From Fusarium oxysporum f. sp. lycopersici 4287 (taxonomy: Eukaryota; Ascomycota; Sordariomycetes; Hypocreales; Nectriaceae), in assembly GCF_000149955.1 (NCBI RefSeq), contig NC_030988.1, forward strand, positions 515,047 to 579,046: a DNA stretch of 64,000 bases, given 5' to 3'. How positions within the stretch are numbered: position 1 is the stretch's first letter; every line of letters begins with the position of its first letter. The position numbers and the translations under genes were made by a program. The notes under the pieces are model-generated. The model saw nothing but the letters and a program-made list of their open reading frames with translations. It searched no databases and was not told the DNA's origin. Positions 20,834-31,096 of the stretch are shown here, in pieces.

Positions 20834-22485
20834 GCTTTAATCATGTTGCAGTCTACAAAGGGATGTGAATTTTCTTTTCTTACGCTTAGAGCTCACTTTG
20901 CCAACCCGCTAACACAAATCCATGGTAAGATCAACTGGAAAATCCGATCTCCCAATCCACTTCACAGGGGCCCCAAATCTACCAATCAGAGCCTGATTAT
21001 TGTACTCAGCTCCCCGCCTCGACCCGGAGCGTTATGGCCAACGAGAAGCTAATGAAAAGCACGCGTAAAGTGGAGAGTGTGGCGTTGCTCAACTAAAACG
21101 TATCCACCTACAAAATTATGCAGTCTTGTATACAGGGCCAACGAGCCGAAAAGAAAGAAAAGAGAAGGGGCGGGAAAAAGGCTGAGATGTCCTGGCCAAA
21201 CGCAGAAGCACTCTTTGATACCAGACGCCTTACCTTGCGCCTCTCTCATTTTTGCAATATTTTATTTCAACCCTGTGTCTCTCTGTCTTGCCAACGACGG
21301 CACTTGATTGAATGAAGGGCGCCTTTACCGAGATCTTTCAAGCCGCACAGTCCAGCTGTAAGGTGTTTCTTTGGCCTAATCTACACTCTTACAAGACATA
21401 GATATCGCAGCCCTCTCTTTCAGGGAGCAGCGCCACTGACTGGGTGCTCTACGAGGTGGCTGACACTGTGACGTGGCACGTGCAAAGAGGCTTGAAAGGG
21501 GAAACTATATTTGAAATGGACCTGCTATATTCAAAGCGCCCACATCGTTGCCAGCCCATGCAACATCGCCTAACCTACAACCAGACCTAATCACGCCATG
21601 TCACATAAGCAACCAGCATTGGTTTGGTACGTCCCATGCATTGCAAGGGGCGTTCTACGCCTTACGGCATCACTATGTGTTACATCAGTGACCAAGCACT
21701 TCATTCTATAATTTCTCGCTACCACCACTGTTCTGAACCGTATCGAATGAACACAACGACGTTGTGAGTATTAGCTCTGAATCCAATGAATTCATTGCTA
21801 CAACGGATCTTGCCATCGTCACTTAGGCTTATGAGTTAATCGAAGAATTTATGTCAAATCTACATGAAACTGCAGCTTGAGGTACCAATTCGGCATTGGC
21901 ATTTCTCTCTCTCTCACTCTTCTTTCTTCCTTTTTTGGGGTCGTGGGTAGGACCGTTCATGCAGCATGCCATTCATCTAACAAACCCCGATTCCTTGTCT
22001 ATCTGCTTACGCTACATTCTACTTTGTGCAATCATCTCGAGCAAGGAGGTAATACTAGGCTTCACTACGAAAATGATTATAATGTAGGGCATCCTGGATT
22101 AAATGATCCAAGTAGTCTTATCGATTCATGTTAATACGTCTGCGCGCTAAGTCTAGGGTTCTTACATAAAATTGACGATATGCTGCATGTCTAAGAAGCT
22201 TTTGGCTTTGAGTCTCCTGCTGAAAGGAAGTTTAATTTTCGAATATCCAATAGGTAATCGTTTGCGGATCGCAAACTTCCAAGCCTCACAAATCATCTCA
22301 TCTCGCTACTCTCGGTAGTGTCGGAAGCTGCAGGGCTAAGCCAAGCATAAGAGGATGACCATAAATAGTATTAGACCTCCAATGTGAGCAAGAGCTGGCC
22401 CAGGTCACCCCATCGGCGACGTGACCTTTGCCACGGATCTGAATTCGTTCTGTTGATTTAGATTGTAACTTCAAGCCATTCGGCA
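20834..22485. other. Long intergenic region, no gene seen
   Basis: Frames of 60-85 codons on both strands have no family features and mixed codon use. No RNA gene recognised. The last about 200 bp are the upstream region of the BTB gene. Confidence 0.4.
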
Positions 22486-23327
22486 ATGATTTCTACGAGG
22501 GCTGCGAAGCACATTTCGAGGTACAGCCATACTTCTGGTCTCCTAAATACGAGAAATCCTAACTTGCTCGAACAGGGCGCGGGAGAATGGCGAGTTTACC
22601 GACTTTGAATTCACTTGCGAAGGGCATATCATACCTGTTCACAGGGTGATCATTTGCAGCCATTCGCCAGTATTTCAAGCGGCATGCACTGGGATATTGA
22701 AGGTATCATGCGCTTCTCCGTGGTATTGTTGTATTAACTGAAACATTGTTCTAGGAGGCATCTACCCGATCATATAGCCTAGACTCTCATTCCCTGGCTA
22801 TGGTGCGACGGATGGTGGAGTTCTTCTATACTAGTGACTACACTGAAGTATTCGAGGAAGAAGATACAGGCACAGATACGATTCCCGTTCTATTGATTCA
22901 TGTGGCAATGTTTACCTTGGCAGACAAGTACGACATTGAAGAGTTAAAAGTCCTGTCAGCAAACAAATACTCGGAATGCTTGACGAAAAACCCGAACGTT
23001 TCTAACTTTCTTCTTTCCATATCTGAAGTTTACAACTCTACACCACCCTCTGCGCGAGGACTTCGTGATCGCGCTCTAGCTTTTGCTAGAGAGAAGCTCC
23101 CCGAGTTTCTGAGTTTATCGGATGCCAGGCAAGAGTTCGACGAGGTAACCGCTGACAGTCCGGGATTTATCAAAGAGCTTTTATATTATTTCATTGAGCA
23201 TCGGCTGTTGGGGCACTGCAATAATTGTGGCGGTAGAAAGTGGGTACCAGTCTTCCCTCTTAATTGTAGATGCGGATGCTGCGGCAAAGGCGACGCGATC
23301 CCTGAAAAACTCCGTGGGAGTCGTTAA
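22486..23327 (+). CDS. BTB/POZ domain protein
   Basis: Three exons: 22486-22520, 22576-22702 and 22755-23327. Introns of 55 and 52 nt have GTACAG/GTATCA donors, a CCTAAC branch in the first, and CAG/TAG acceptors; the product is 244 residues. The BTB fold is seen as ENGEFTDFEFTCEGHIIPVH, VIICSHSPVFQAACTG, then HSLAMVRRMVEFFYTSDY and MFTLADKYDIEELK. BTB proteins are dimerising adaptors, often for Cullin-3 ubiquitin ligases, but no second known domain is present. A C-terminal cluster (CNNCGGRKW...CRCGCCGKG) resembles a small metal-binding module seen in some fungal BTB proteins. The 35-nt first exon is the least certain part; the start could lie elsewhere. Confidence 0.8.
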
Positions 23328-24401
23328 GCGTTTCCTGTATTGTAATGAGCCAATAAAAGATCAGGCGGCAATTCTGGAACTAAATCCAGCTTTGGTCGGT
23401 ATGTTTAACTTTTGCCGTAGCTGGGCTTTGTCCTTGGCATCTGAAACTTGAACTAAAATCGAGAGAATGCCAAGCTTGGCTTCGTGGATGCACGCGAGTG
23501 GTCCTGAATCATGCATTGCCGTCGACGACATCGATCGTCGTTGATATCGTCCCTCCCCTATCGTTTTTCCATATTTTTTTCGGAACCCCTGCAAGATATT
23601 TCTTCCTTACGACGTAATGACATAGTCATGCTGCTGACAGCAACGTCTATGAGTTAACAGGCCGAGTGCTATAACTGACTTTTTGGGGGAGTTTAAGAGG
23701 TGGGCTATGACAAGGAATGATGCGCCACTTACTTCGGTCCAACATTGAGATCCGTGATGTGTTTGTTCGTTTCCCGTTGTCTCGGTCGTAAACTGCCAGG
23801 TAAAAAGGCAGGCCCAAGTCTATATCGACCTCAGACTTGGCCTGCCCTTGCTGTGCAGCTTTCTGATCACACTTCTCCTGGGGTGGGTAACCCAACTATC
23901 CTTTGAGACTCAGCACCAGGTAGGGCTTTGGTGAAACGTTTCTATCCTCGCCTTTGGGCTATTGTGCGGGTAGTTAGTATTCTGCCTGAAGTGTGTTTTG
24001 AGATGTGTTATTTAGAGTTGAATCTGGCTGAGAGCTGACGCTGACTACGCGCCTTAGCTTATGTATCCTCCCCTTTCTCATTACTAATCCACTTCACAGC
24101 CATGTATCGACGACGAAGACCAAGTCAAGGCCTTGAACTTGATGCTTTAACAGATCTAGAGCCACTGTTCCACGTATTCGTCTCCAAGATCGCTTTCCTC
24201 TGCTGTATTGTAACTGGTAGTATAGCAGTTTCAGCCTGTAATGTGTTACAGCTGCCCGACTGTATGGAGTATGCAATTGCTTTGAAACAGCAACATTAAA
24301 TTTGGCAGGAAGATAATCAACAGTGTTCTTTCGCAGGCGGTCGGGCTACAGTCCGGAGGATAGCTGCAAGACCGCACGGCACTAGAACTCACAAGTCAAG
24401 G
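23328..24401. other. Intergenic, no gene seen
   Basis: Frames of 60-85 codons (for example 23361-23594 and 23647-23895, minus) lack recognisable motifs. Confidence 0.4.
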
Positions 24402-25397
24402 TCAACTGTGGTTGCCGGGAACTTTCTGATCGGTAACTTCCAACCAGCCTTTGGAACTGCTATTTGTTAGTCGAGACAGTATCGCGTATGCTGGGCCACC
24501 ATCTCTCACCTCTGGATGTTCATTGTCACTGTAAATCCCAAGTTCCTTCAATTCCTTAATAACATGCTCTGAAGTAATCCAGTCAAGAGACGGAGGAGGA
24601 TTGAAATAACCTAACGCTACTCGATCCCTGACATTGGAGATACCTGGGCCACTTATTTCTTGCCCAATAAGAATATTAGCCGCAACTAGAAAGGTGAGGT
24701 TGAAAAGACTTTGCCGCATATGCTTCTCATACTCTTCACTCTTGTTCATTCTGTACACGTATCCTGGGTGGAAACCGAAAACGCGTATGTACAGATGACC
24801 TGTATCAAGCTGTTCGTGACGCACATCGCATGCACGGTTTATTTGTGATGCCTCGCTGTAAGACCGATCTGCATCTCCAGCTATCGACTCGCAGTGACAA
24901 ACAAGAATGACTTTGGGTTGAAGACGTGAAAGACATGCTTTTACGGCACCGTGAGCCAGTCTATTATTTGCTACTTTTGTCTCCTTGTCTTCGCATTCTT
25001 GGGCTTTTTTGCTGCGAAATGGTTTCGAATCAAGAACCACGGTATTATGAATAGATCGCTCGCCACCAAATGCAAGTCGGAGGGCGGAATCCACCATCCT
25101 CAAGGCTGAATGACGAGATTGATCTCTAATGATATCTTCGTACTTGTGAGATGCTTCTCGGTCACCAGGCTCTAGCAGAATGACAGCTAGGTCACCAGAG
25201 CCACTACCAAGCTGCTTCATATTCTCGCGAGACGTAGCATTCGCTTTCAGCTCGCTGGCCAAATTCAAGATTGGGTCAAGATGATCTTCCTTATGATTGG
25301 GTCCCCGATATCGAACCTGAAGCTTGTCTAATTGTGCAAGCATAGGAGAAGTGGGGTCGTGGATATCGAAATCGAAGTGAACAGCATGGTTCATCAT
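24402..25397 (-). CDS. Hypothetical fungal protein, intronless, 331 residues
   Basis: A complete frame from ATG at 25397. Visible features are a strand-like LAVILLEPGD, a middle NTVVLDSKPF followed by a helix, the hydrophobic strand PKVILVCHCE, and later IRVFGFHPGYVYRMN. The spacing of V-I-L-V-C and F-H-P resembles an uncharacterised group of ascomycete proteins with a similar F-H-P block. A distant uracil-DNA-glycosylase-like fold is possible, but I cannot support it from sequence alone. The N-terminus (FDFDIHDPTSPML) is acidic. The start codon lies 45 bp from the end of an inserted MULE (25442), so its original promoter now lies beyond 29040. Function unknown. Confidence 0.65.
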   Translation of the reverse strand: MMNHAVHFDFDIHDPTSPMLAQLDKLQVRYRGPNHKEDHLDPILNLASELKANATSRENMKQLGSGSGDLAVILLEPGDREASHKYEDIIRDQSRHSALRMVDSALRLAFGGERSIHNTVVLDSKPFRSKKAQECEDKETKVANNRLAHGAVKACLSRLQPKVILVCHCESIAGDADRSYSEASQINRACDVRHEQLDTGHLYIRVFGFHPGYVYRMNKSEEYEKHMRQSLFNLTFLVAANILIGQEISGPGISNVRDRVALGYFNPPPSLDWITSEHVIKELKELGIYSDNEHPEVRDGGPAYAILSRLTNSSSKGWLEVTDQKVPGNHS

Positions 25398-25441
25398 ATT
25401 TTCGCTAGCGAAGATCCTGTTCAGAGTGAGCTATATGGAAA

Positions 25442-25520
25442 GGGAATTGATATACGGGCATGACATTTTGGCTACACGGGCATGACTCTTACACGGGCAT
25501 GACTTTTGTAATATCTGATT
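25442..25520 (+). repeat. MULE left terminal inverted repeat with three iterons
   Basis: Begins GGGAATTGATATACGGGC and contains ACGGGCATGAC three times. The right copy (28962-29040) is its exact reverse complement. The iterons are likely transposase-binding sites (inference). Confidence 0.92.
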
Positions 25521-25675
25521 GGATAGGACCCTCTTTTGTTAGCAATCTCGGTTCTGCCGATAGCTCTAAATTGTACCAAGAGTTTTTATCCCTTAGTGAC
25601 TGACGCAACGCTCTCTATTAGATAATTAGCTATCCATTGCTAGTCTCCCAGCCATTGACGATAAAAACCTTCATT

Positions 25676-28612
25676 ATGTCCCAATTCGAGCCTCCTCATA
25701 GCTCAGAGAGCAATTCAAGACGCCGAACCCGAAGGCCTAGCCCGAGCGATCAATCACGTCCTCGAAAACGACAGCAACAGACCCGACCAGCCAGGTTCAG
25801 CCCACCACTACTTACGGATAGACCAGAGTCAGCTACCAGCACCGCGACAAGTATCGACCAGTACTACGGTATCGGCGACGAAGATGCGCTTGGAAATCTC
25901 TTCGCATCTTATCCACAGACCTTTTCAAGCTTTCCACGGCCTCATGGATCGCAGGGGCTCCATGAGCCGCCATGGGAGCTCCGTTTCGACCACGAGATAC
26001 ACCTTTCAAATAATTTCCCATCCGGACGAACACGATCGCAGCGAGTTAGAATACCTGTACCAGGCCCTGAAACCGATCTACTACTATCCGCCTCTTCACC
26101 ACGATCTACCCAACGGCCCCCAACTGCAACAAGGGCCGAGTTTGAATCCGCCTTGAAGCTGGTACGCGAGGTTATTGGGGAGGAGAAGAGATTGACTATT
26201 GAGCTCGCCCGGTCGTACGAACGAGTACACCAATGGCGAGAGAGATGGGGTTGGTCACCACTCAACTCAGATGCCTACGAATCCCCTCCGCCATACTCTC
26301 CGCCTCGAGGGCTATCTATCCAATCTCCCCAAGCATCATCACCCCCACAAGCAGTCGGATCTTCCCCTTTCCAACAGTCCTCGTCGCCCACACCAGACCC
26401 TATCCCAAATCCACCAATCCCAGGCGACGCAGCACCATCAGCCGAGGTTCTCTTCAACTGGGTGAATACCTTCGCGAAGGCTCATGGATTTGGTATTGTT
26501 CGACGAAATGCCTACTCATATAAAGGCCGGAAGATCAGATATTTATTCCAATGCGATCGATTCGGAGAACCCAGACCTACTGAAGGCGTAGGTATCCGAC
26601 AACGGAAATCCCGGAAGTGTGGTTGCAAGTGGATGGTTGTTGCAGAGGCATTAGAGGAGGATAAGTGGCTTTTACGACGGCACCCAAACCCTGAACACAG
26701 CCAACATAACCACGGGCGTAGCATCGGACCATCTGCCCATCCCTCCCATAGGAGGCTCACTACGGATATTAGGGCTACAGTTGAATCAACAAGCCGCAGG
26801 ATTGGAATCCGAGCTCGCGATGTGCGGGCTGTCGTCCAGGAGCAACATCCCGAGTCTGTCTTTACACGAAAGGATATCTACAACGCCAGGTCTCTTATCA
26901 ACCGCGATAAATTGGATGGATATACACCTACAGCAGCACTCATCAAACTCTTCGACGAGAGGGAGATTCCGTATCTCGTCAAGTGGGCGGACGATAACTC
27001 AAATCGCCTTCTTGGCCTTGTCTGGACCTTCCCCTACTGTCTTCAGATGTGGAAGCGGTTCCCCGAGGTCATCAGCTTTGATAACACGTATAACACCAAC
27101 CGCTTCAAGCTCCCATTATTCCAGGCAACAGGACAGACTTGCCTAGGGTCGGTCTTTAATGCCGCCTTCGGTTTAATCAACAACGAGAGACGGGAAGGGT
27201 TCCAGTTCCTTTCCGAAAGCATTCGGCAATTAGCAGAACAGCACTCGATCCGACAACCAGACATTATTATCACCGACTTCGACGATTCGATGAAAGCCGC
27301 CCTAAACGATCAGTTCCCTGAGGTACAGCAGCAGCTCTGCATCCATCACATCAATTCCAACGTCCTGCTCAGGTCGAAACAGAAGTGGGTTAAGGACTGC
27401 AGCCACGATAGCAACAGCAGCAGTCTTGATAGCAGCGACGAAGAGGCACCTGCCCCGCAGACACAGGCAGAGCTAAGTCGCAAAGACCGACATTTCATCC
27501 ACGCGCCAGCAGCCGAGGTTATCCCTCACAGCTACCAAGGGGTTCTTATGATGTGGAAGCTTGTCGTCTTCGCCGAGACTGAAGAGGCTCATGAGAAGGC
27601 ATGGGTAAACCTTTGTCGAGAGTTTGATGATCAGCGGGCTATCCTGCGATATCGCTATGGAACCTACATGCCTGTTAGGGCTCAGTGGGCACGCTGCTTC
27701 ATCCGCAAGTATCGCAACTTCGGCATCCGCGTCACCTCTGGTACAGAAGCAAGCAATAACAACGTCAAGAGCTACCTTCTCAATGGCATGAGCCACCTCT
27801 ATCGGCTGGTTGAGGCGATGCAGGATATGATAAGAGACCAAGAGCGGGACTTCACCCATGCTAGCGCAGAGGACGAGGTACTAACTGCCCGCGAGTATCT
27901 CAGCTTGAGCTCTGAGTACCTAGGTGAACTGCGAACATCGATTTCGTCCAAAAGCCTCGGACTGATCACAAAGCAATATCGGCTAGCAAGGAAAGCGATG
28001 CCGACAGGGAAGAATCCGTTCCCTGATTCTCTCGGGGATTGCAGTGAGGACTGCTCAGTTTCAGCAGAGCTTGGTATCCCCTGTTGCCATAAAATCTACT
28101 CGAAGATAGGGTCTGGTACGCCTTTTACTAAGTGGGACGTCCATCCACGGTGGCGGCTGAGAGAGTCAGCCTCTCGAGATCCCTATCGACGGATCCTCGA
28201 TCCCAAGATCGCCACTGCTCTCCGTGGTAGGCCGAAGAACACTGCACAGGCTGTTCCTACATGGCTAGCTATTGGTACAAGCAGCCAGTCCAGTCTCCAA
28301 GCAGCCAGTAAGCCAGCAAGCCAACCAGCTAGCCAGGCGTCAGGGCGCAGGCGAGGCCGACTACCAGGGAGTCGGAACAAGTCGACGCTTGCTAGACTTG
28401 CCCTGGAAGAGAGCCAACAGGCCAGTAGCCGGGTCAGTCCTTCATCCTGGCCCCAGACACGTAATCAGTCAGCTACTCTGGGAAGTGGAAGAACTACAGG
28501 GATACGTGCCAGCGGGCGGAGGACGCAACCAAGCATCCGGAGGCGAAGGAGTCAGTGGGAGATGGTGGAGAGCGACGAGAAGGTTCTTTCTTGTATAACA
28601 GTTAGGAAATAG
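25676..28612 (+). CDS. MULE transposase with FAR1-type DNA-binding domain
   Basis: Cuts and moves the surrounding element. I use the ATG at 25676 (978 residues) because the frame upstream to 25637 has no ATG. The N-terminal about 250 residues are Pro/Ser/Arg-rich and disordered. A FAR1/WRKY-GCM1-like zinc domain follows (RIRYLFQCDRFGEP, KCGCKWMVV, HSQHNHG). The MULE catalytic core has Asp in VISFDNTYNTNR (about 465), Asp in IIITDFDDSM (about 533) and Glu in SGTEASNNN (about 690). A SWIM-like C-x-H block (ELGIPCCHKIYSK) and a C-terminal AT-hook-like stretch (GRRRGRLPGSRNK) are present. No stop or frameshift, so probably functional. Confidence 0.92.
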   Translation: MSQFEPPHSSESNSRRRTRRPSPSDQSRPRKRQQQTRPARFSPPLLTDRPESATSTATSIDQYYGIGDEDALGNLFASYPQTFSSFPRPHGSQGLHEPPWELRFDHEIHLSNNFPSGRTRSQRVRIPVPGPETDLLLSASSPRSTQRPPTATRAEFESALKLVREVIGEEKRLTIELARSYERVHQWRERWGWSPLNSDAYESPPPYSPPRGLSIQSPQASSPPQAVGSSPFQQSSSPTPDPIPNPPIPGDAAPSAEVLFNWVNTFAKAHGFGIVRRNAYSYKGRKIRYLFQCDRFGEPRPTEGVGIRQRKSRKCGCKWMVVAEALEEDKWLLRRHPNPEHSQHNHGRSIGPSAHPSHRRLTTDIRATVESTSRRIGIRARDVRAVVQEQHPESVFTRKDIYNARSLINRDKLDGYTPTAALIKLFDEREIPYLVKWADDNSNRLLGLVWTFPYCLQMWKRFPEVISFDNTYNTNRFKLPLFQATGQTCLGSVFNAAFGLINNERREGFQFLSESIRQLAEQHSIRQPDIIITDFDDSMKAALNDQFPEVQQQLCIHHINSNVLLRSKQKWVKDCSHDSNSSSLDSSDEEAPAPQTQAELSRKDRHFIHAPAAEVIPHSYQGVLMMWKLVVFAETEEAHEKAWVNLCREFDDQRAILRYRYGTYMPVRAQWARCFIRKYRNFGIRVTSGTEASNNNVKSYLLNGMSHLYRLVEAMQDMIRDQERDFTHASAEDEVLTAREYLSLSSEYLGELRTSISSKSLGLITKQYRLARKAMPTGKNPFPDSLGDCSEDCSVSAELGIPCCHKIYSKIGSGTPFTKWDVHPRWRLRESASRDPYRRILDPKIATALRGRPKNTAQAVPTWLAIGTSSQSSLQAASKPASQPASQASGRRRGRLPGSRNKSTLARLALEESQQASSRVSPSSWPQTRNQSATLGSGRTTGIRASGRRTQPSIRRRRSQWEMVESDEKVLSCITVRK

Positions 28613-28961
28613 AGGTGTAAATTGCTGAAATGAGCATATTATGTTGATTGAAGAAGAGGAAAGACTGGTGCTAACCACCGGAAACTATTGACAAGACATC
28701 CACATCCTCGCCACCAATGGATCGGAATAGCCATTGATCCGTTAAACAGTGGATCTCAACATAGATAACTGCCTTCGAGGGCACAATGGAGTTGGCCTTG
28801 TTCTGTATGGAAAACTAGACCTTACTTTGACGCCTGTGCAAGACCTGTTCAAGGGAGCTAGCGGGACCTAATTGCTTCTACACTGAATGAGAGATCTTGT
28901 TAGCGAAGCTGGCTTCACCGCCTTTGCGGGAATGTATCTATGGGTCGACGGAAATCTAGCG

Positions 28962-29040
28962 AATCAGATATTACAAAAGTCATGCCCGTGTAAGAGTCAT
29001 GCCCGTGTAGCCAAAATGTCATGCCCGTATATCAATTCCC
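28962..29040 (-). repeat. MULE right terminal inverted repeat
   Basis: Exact reverse complement of 25442-25520, with the same three ACGGGCATGAC iterons. Followed directly by the TATGGAAA target duplication. Confidence 0.92.
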
Positions 29041-29266
29041 TATGGAAAATTGGGCCTCAAATTACGAGAAGCAAAGCGAATACAAAAGCCTATTGGATAA
29101 TTAATAACAGGCGAAGCGATCCTGATGATTTCATAGAGTAGGGAAGAAGCTGGTTGAGGTCACAAAAATGTTGAAGATGAGAAGATGGGAATGGCCGAAA
29201 GCCTGCGAAAGGAGCGGGGTAGGAGGAAAGTTTGACGTGTTCCAATCATGTTCAGTATATGAGATG

Positions 29267-29532
29267 ACGTGGTTGATAAGCTTGTGACCCAGTTTTATTT
29301 CCACCTTAAATCCAGTTCTTAAAGAATTCTTTAAAAATTCAAACTAATTCTAAAATAGCTGTAATATTAATGACCTATCTAAGAGGTTATTACAGTGCTG
29401 AGACAGCTCTCTGACCGGTTGGCCGGTCTCATTTTCACCAGTATTCAACAACATGTTATAGGGTAGGTTATTTCTAGGTGCACAGTATACTGGGTCACAT
29501 ATTTGTCTGGGTCACAAGCTTATCAACCATGC
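29267..29532. mobile_element. AT-rich MITE, same family as 13526-13974
   Basis: The inverted ends GGTTGATAAGCTTGTGACCC (29271 on) and its reverse complement (to 29528) flank an AT-rich core. The core at 29290-29350 is homologous in reverse to 13850-13930. The outermost bases no longer match perfectly (ACGT versus ATGC) and the expected TA is kept only on the right, consistent with an older, mutated insertion. Confidence 0.7.
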
Positions 29533-29788
29533 TACACCAATAGGATAACAACTCTAATCATTGATGCCATTAAGTAGCAGTACAATCCGAGTCAACAGTC
29601 TGCCACTTGACTTCAGTAAGATATTAAAAATATTACGTATATATAACACAGTGAGCAGATTTGCACAAAAGAAGCTCTTAGAGACGAGAAGACGGGGGCA
29701 ACCACGTGTCCAGATTATTAACCTTTTAATAGGCAAATGCAATCCTTGGTTAGATCCTTATATGTAGTCTACATAATGGATAGTAATA

Positions 29789-30237
29789 CATTTCCCCCTC
29801 AATACCGCTCGCCCAATTTTGCCTTTTAGTATTCTTCCAGTTACGCAACATCCAGGCCAAGATACCAAAAATAGGCTTAAAAAGACTTTCAGAGTTATAG
29901 GAAGGAGGATTTGCAGCATCTAGTGCATCCTTAGCATTATCCGGCAGCAGAATTACTTGCTAATTAATACATTACTTTATCCGCTTTGCAACCGCCCCGG
30001 TGATCTTGACCTCCCTGTCCCATCTATTAGCTAGCATCGCGCCCTATGGCCTAAGATTAAGGCAAGTGCTATACCTAGGCTAAGAATACGTAGATGTTGG
30101 CTTGCCAAGTAGGTCTGCTACCGTGTTATGTCCTGCGACATAGCTGAGGATATTAGAAATAGCATAGGCGGCATCCCTGGTAGTAAAAATATACTTATAA
30201 TTAGGAACATAGAGATCCTGGTCTATGTAAAGCTAAG
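29789..30237 (-). pseudogene. RIP-degraded coding segment, family not identified
   Basis: One minus-strand frame reads as protein-like for about 150 codons (LYIDQDLYVPNYKYIFTTRD; SYVAGHNTVADLLGKP; LPDNAKDALDAANPPSYN; FGILAWMLRNWKNTKRQ). It is interrupted by at least four TAG/TAA codons, each of which could derive from CAG/CAA by one C-to-T change. The base composition is AT-biased. This is what repeat-induced point mutation does to a duplicated gene or transposon; the original family is not recognised. Confidence 0.5.
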
Positions 30238-31096
30238 AGAATAAGTACTTAGATCTAGGAATTTATTAAGTTAGGTGTATTACTTATATACTAGTAGTCC
30301 AGATAATGGTTATTACTTTAATACAACGTTAAATTAAATCAATTGTACAACAATTGATTTTGGACTGTAGGACTAGGCACGCGTAAGTAATGCGCCCGCA
30401 GACTGTCGATCGAAATGAGAAAACATAAATCACCGTAGTGTGGTCATATGGGAATGGACGGGAGATAAACGAACACGTGAGAAATAAACAGGGGTAGGCG
30501 ACAATTAGGGGTACACGACAATTAGGAATAGAAGAGTAGGGTAGTCGATACTTCATCGTAAAAGTGGACAACTGATAAGATCAAGAGTCAATTGAGGAGG
30601 GGGAAATCTTTGTTCTACATACTGGCGTCGGTAGAGCCCTCCTAAATTACTACGACGCGGTCACGAAACACGCGCGGTCAAGATATTAATTTACACGTAG
30701 GCGCTCAGGAGGTAATATCGCTTGGCGCCGCCAAAGTACAGCTATCTGCGAAGGTTGCGACGAATGAACGAACCAGCCAATGAGAAGGTTTATCAGGCAC
30801 TTTTAATCAAAAAAACGGGCGGGGGATTGAAAACATTGTCCGTCTTTCAGTGAAAGAGGAACTAGCAGGGGTATAAAGCCAATGAGAGATGTAGAATTTC
30901 CTCTTTCAGTGAAATTGGGACGAACAATAAGGATGTAGAGAGGTCCTCTCTGGGTTGTCTCGGCTGCTCGGCTCTCGTATCCGCCTGGGTGTTCGGATCG
31001 GAGGGTTCTTATCTGCGGCTAGGTGTTTATTTATATTTATTTATATTTATTTACCTATATATATTTATATTCATCTATAGTTAACTACACAATAGA
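30238..31096. other. Non-coding mosaic with repeat ends
   Basis: Contains a hairpin followed by GGACTGTAGGACTAGG (about 30338-30379) that matches the ends of the repeats at 35992 and 44868, the 34-bp inverted repeat at 30507-30540, and a TTTATTTATA-type AT tract at 31025-31070. No gene seen. Confidence 0.5.
30507..30540 (+). repeat. 34-bp inverted repeat, left copy
   Basis: The exact reverse complement lies at 33984-34017. The pair brackets two divergent genes. A partial internal duplication (GGGGTA..CGACAATTAGG) precedes it at 30491-30508. Confidence 0.85.

Larger units (their letters stand above)
25442..29040 (+). mobile_element. Complete Mutator-like element (MULE), 3599 bp
   Basis: Terminal inverted repeats at 25442-25520 and 28962-29040 are identical over 79 bp. 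The 8-bp direct repeat TATGGAAA flanks the element (25434-25441 and 29041-29048). A single intact 978-codon transposase frame lies inside. Perfect termini plus an open transposase suggest recent insertion and possibly an active element. Confidence 0.93.
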
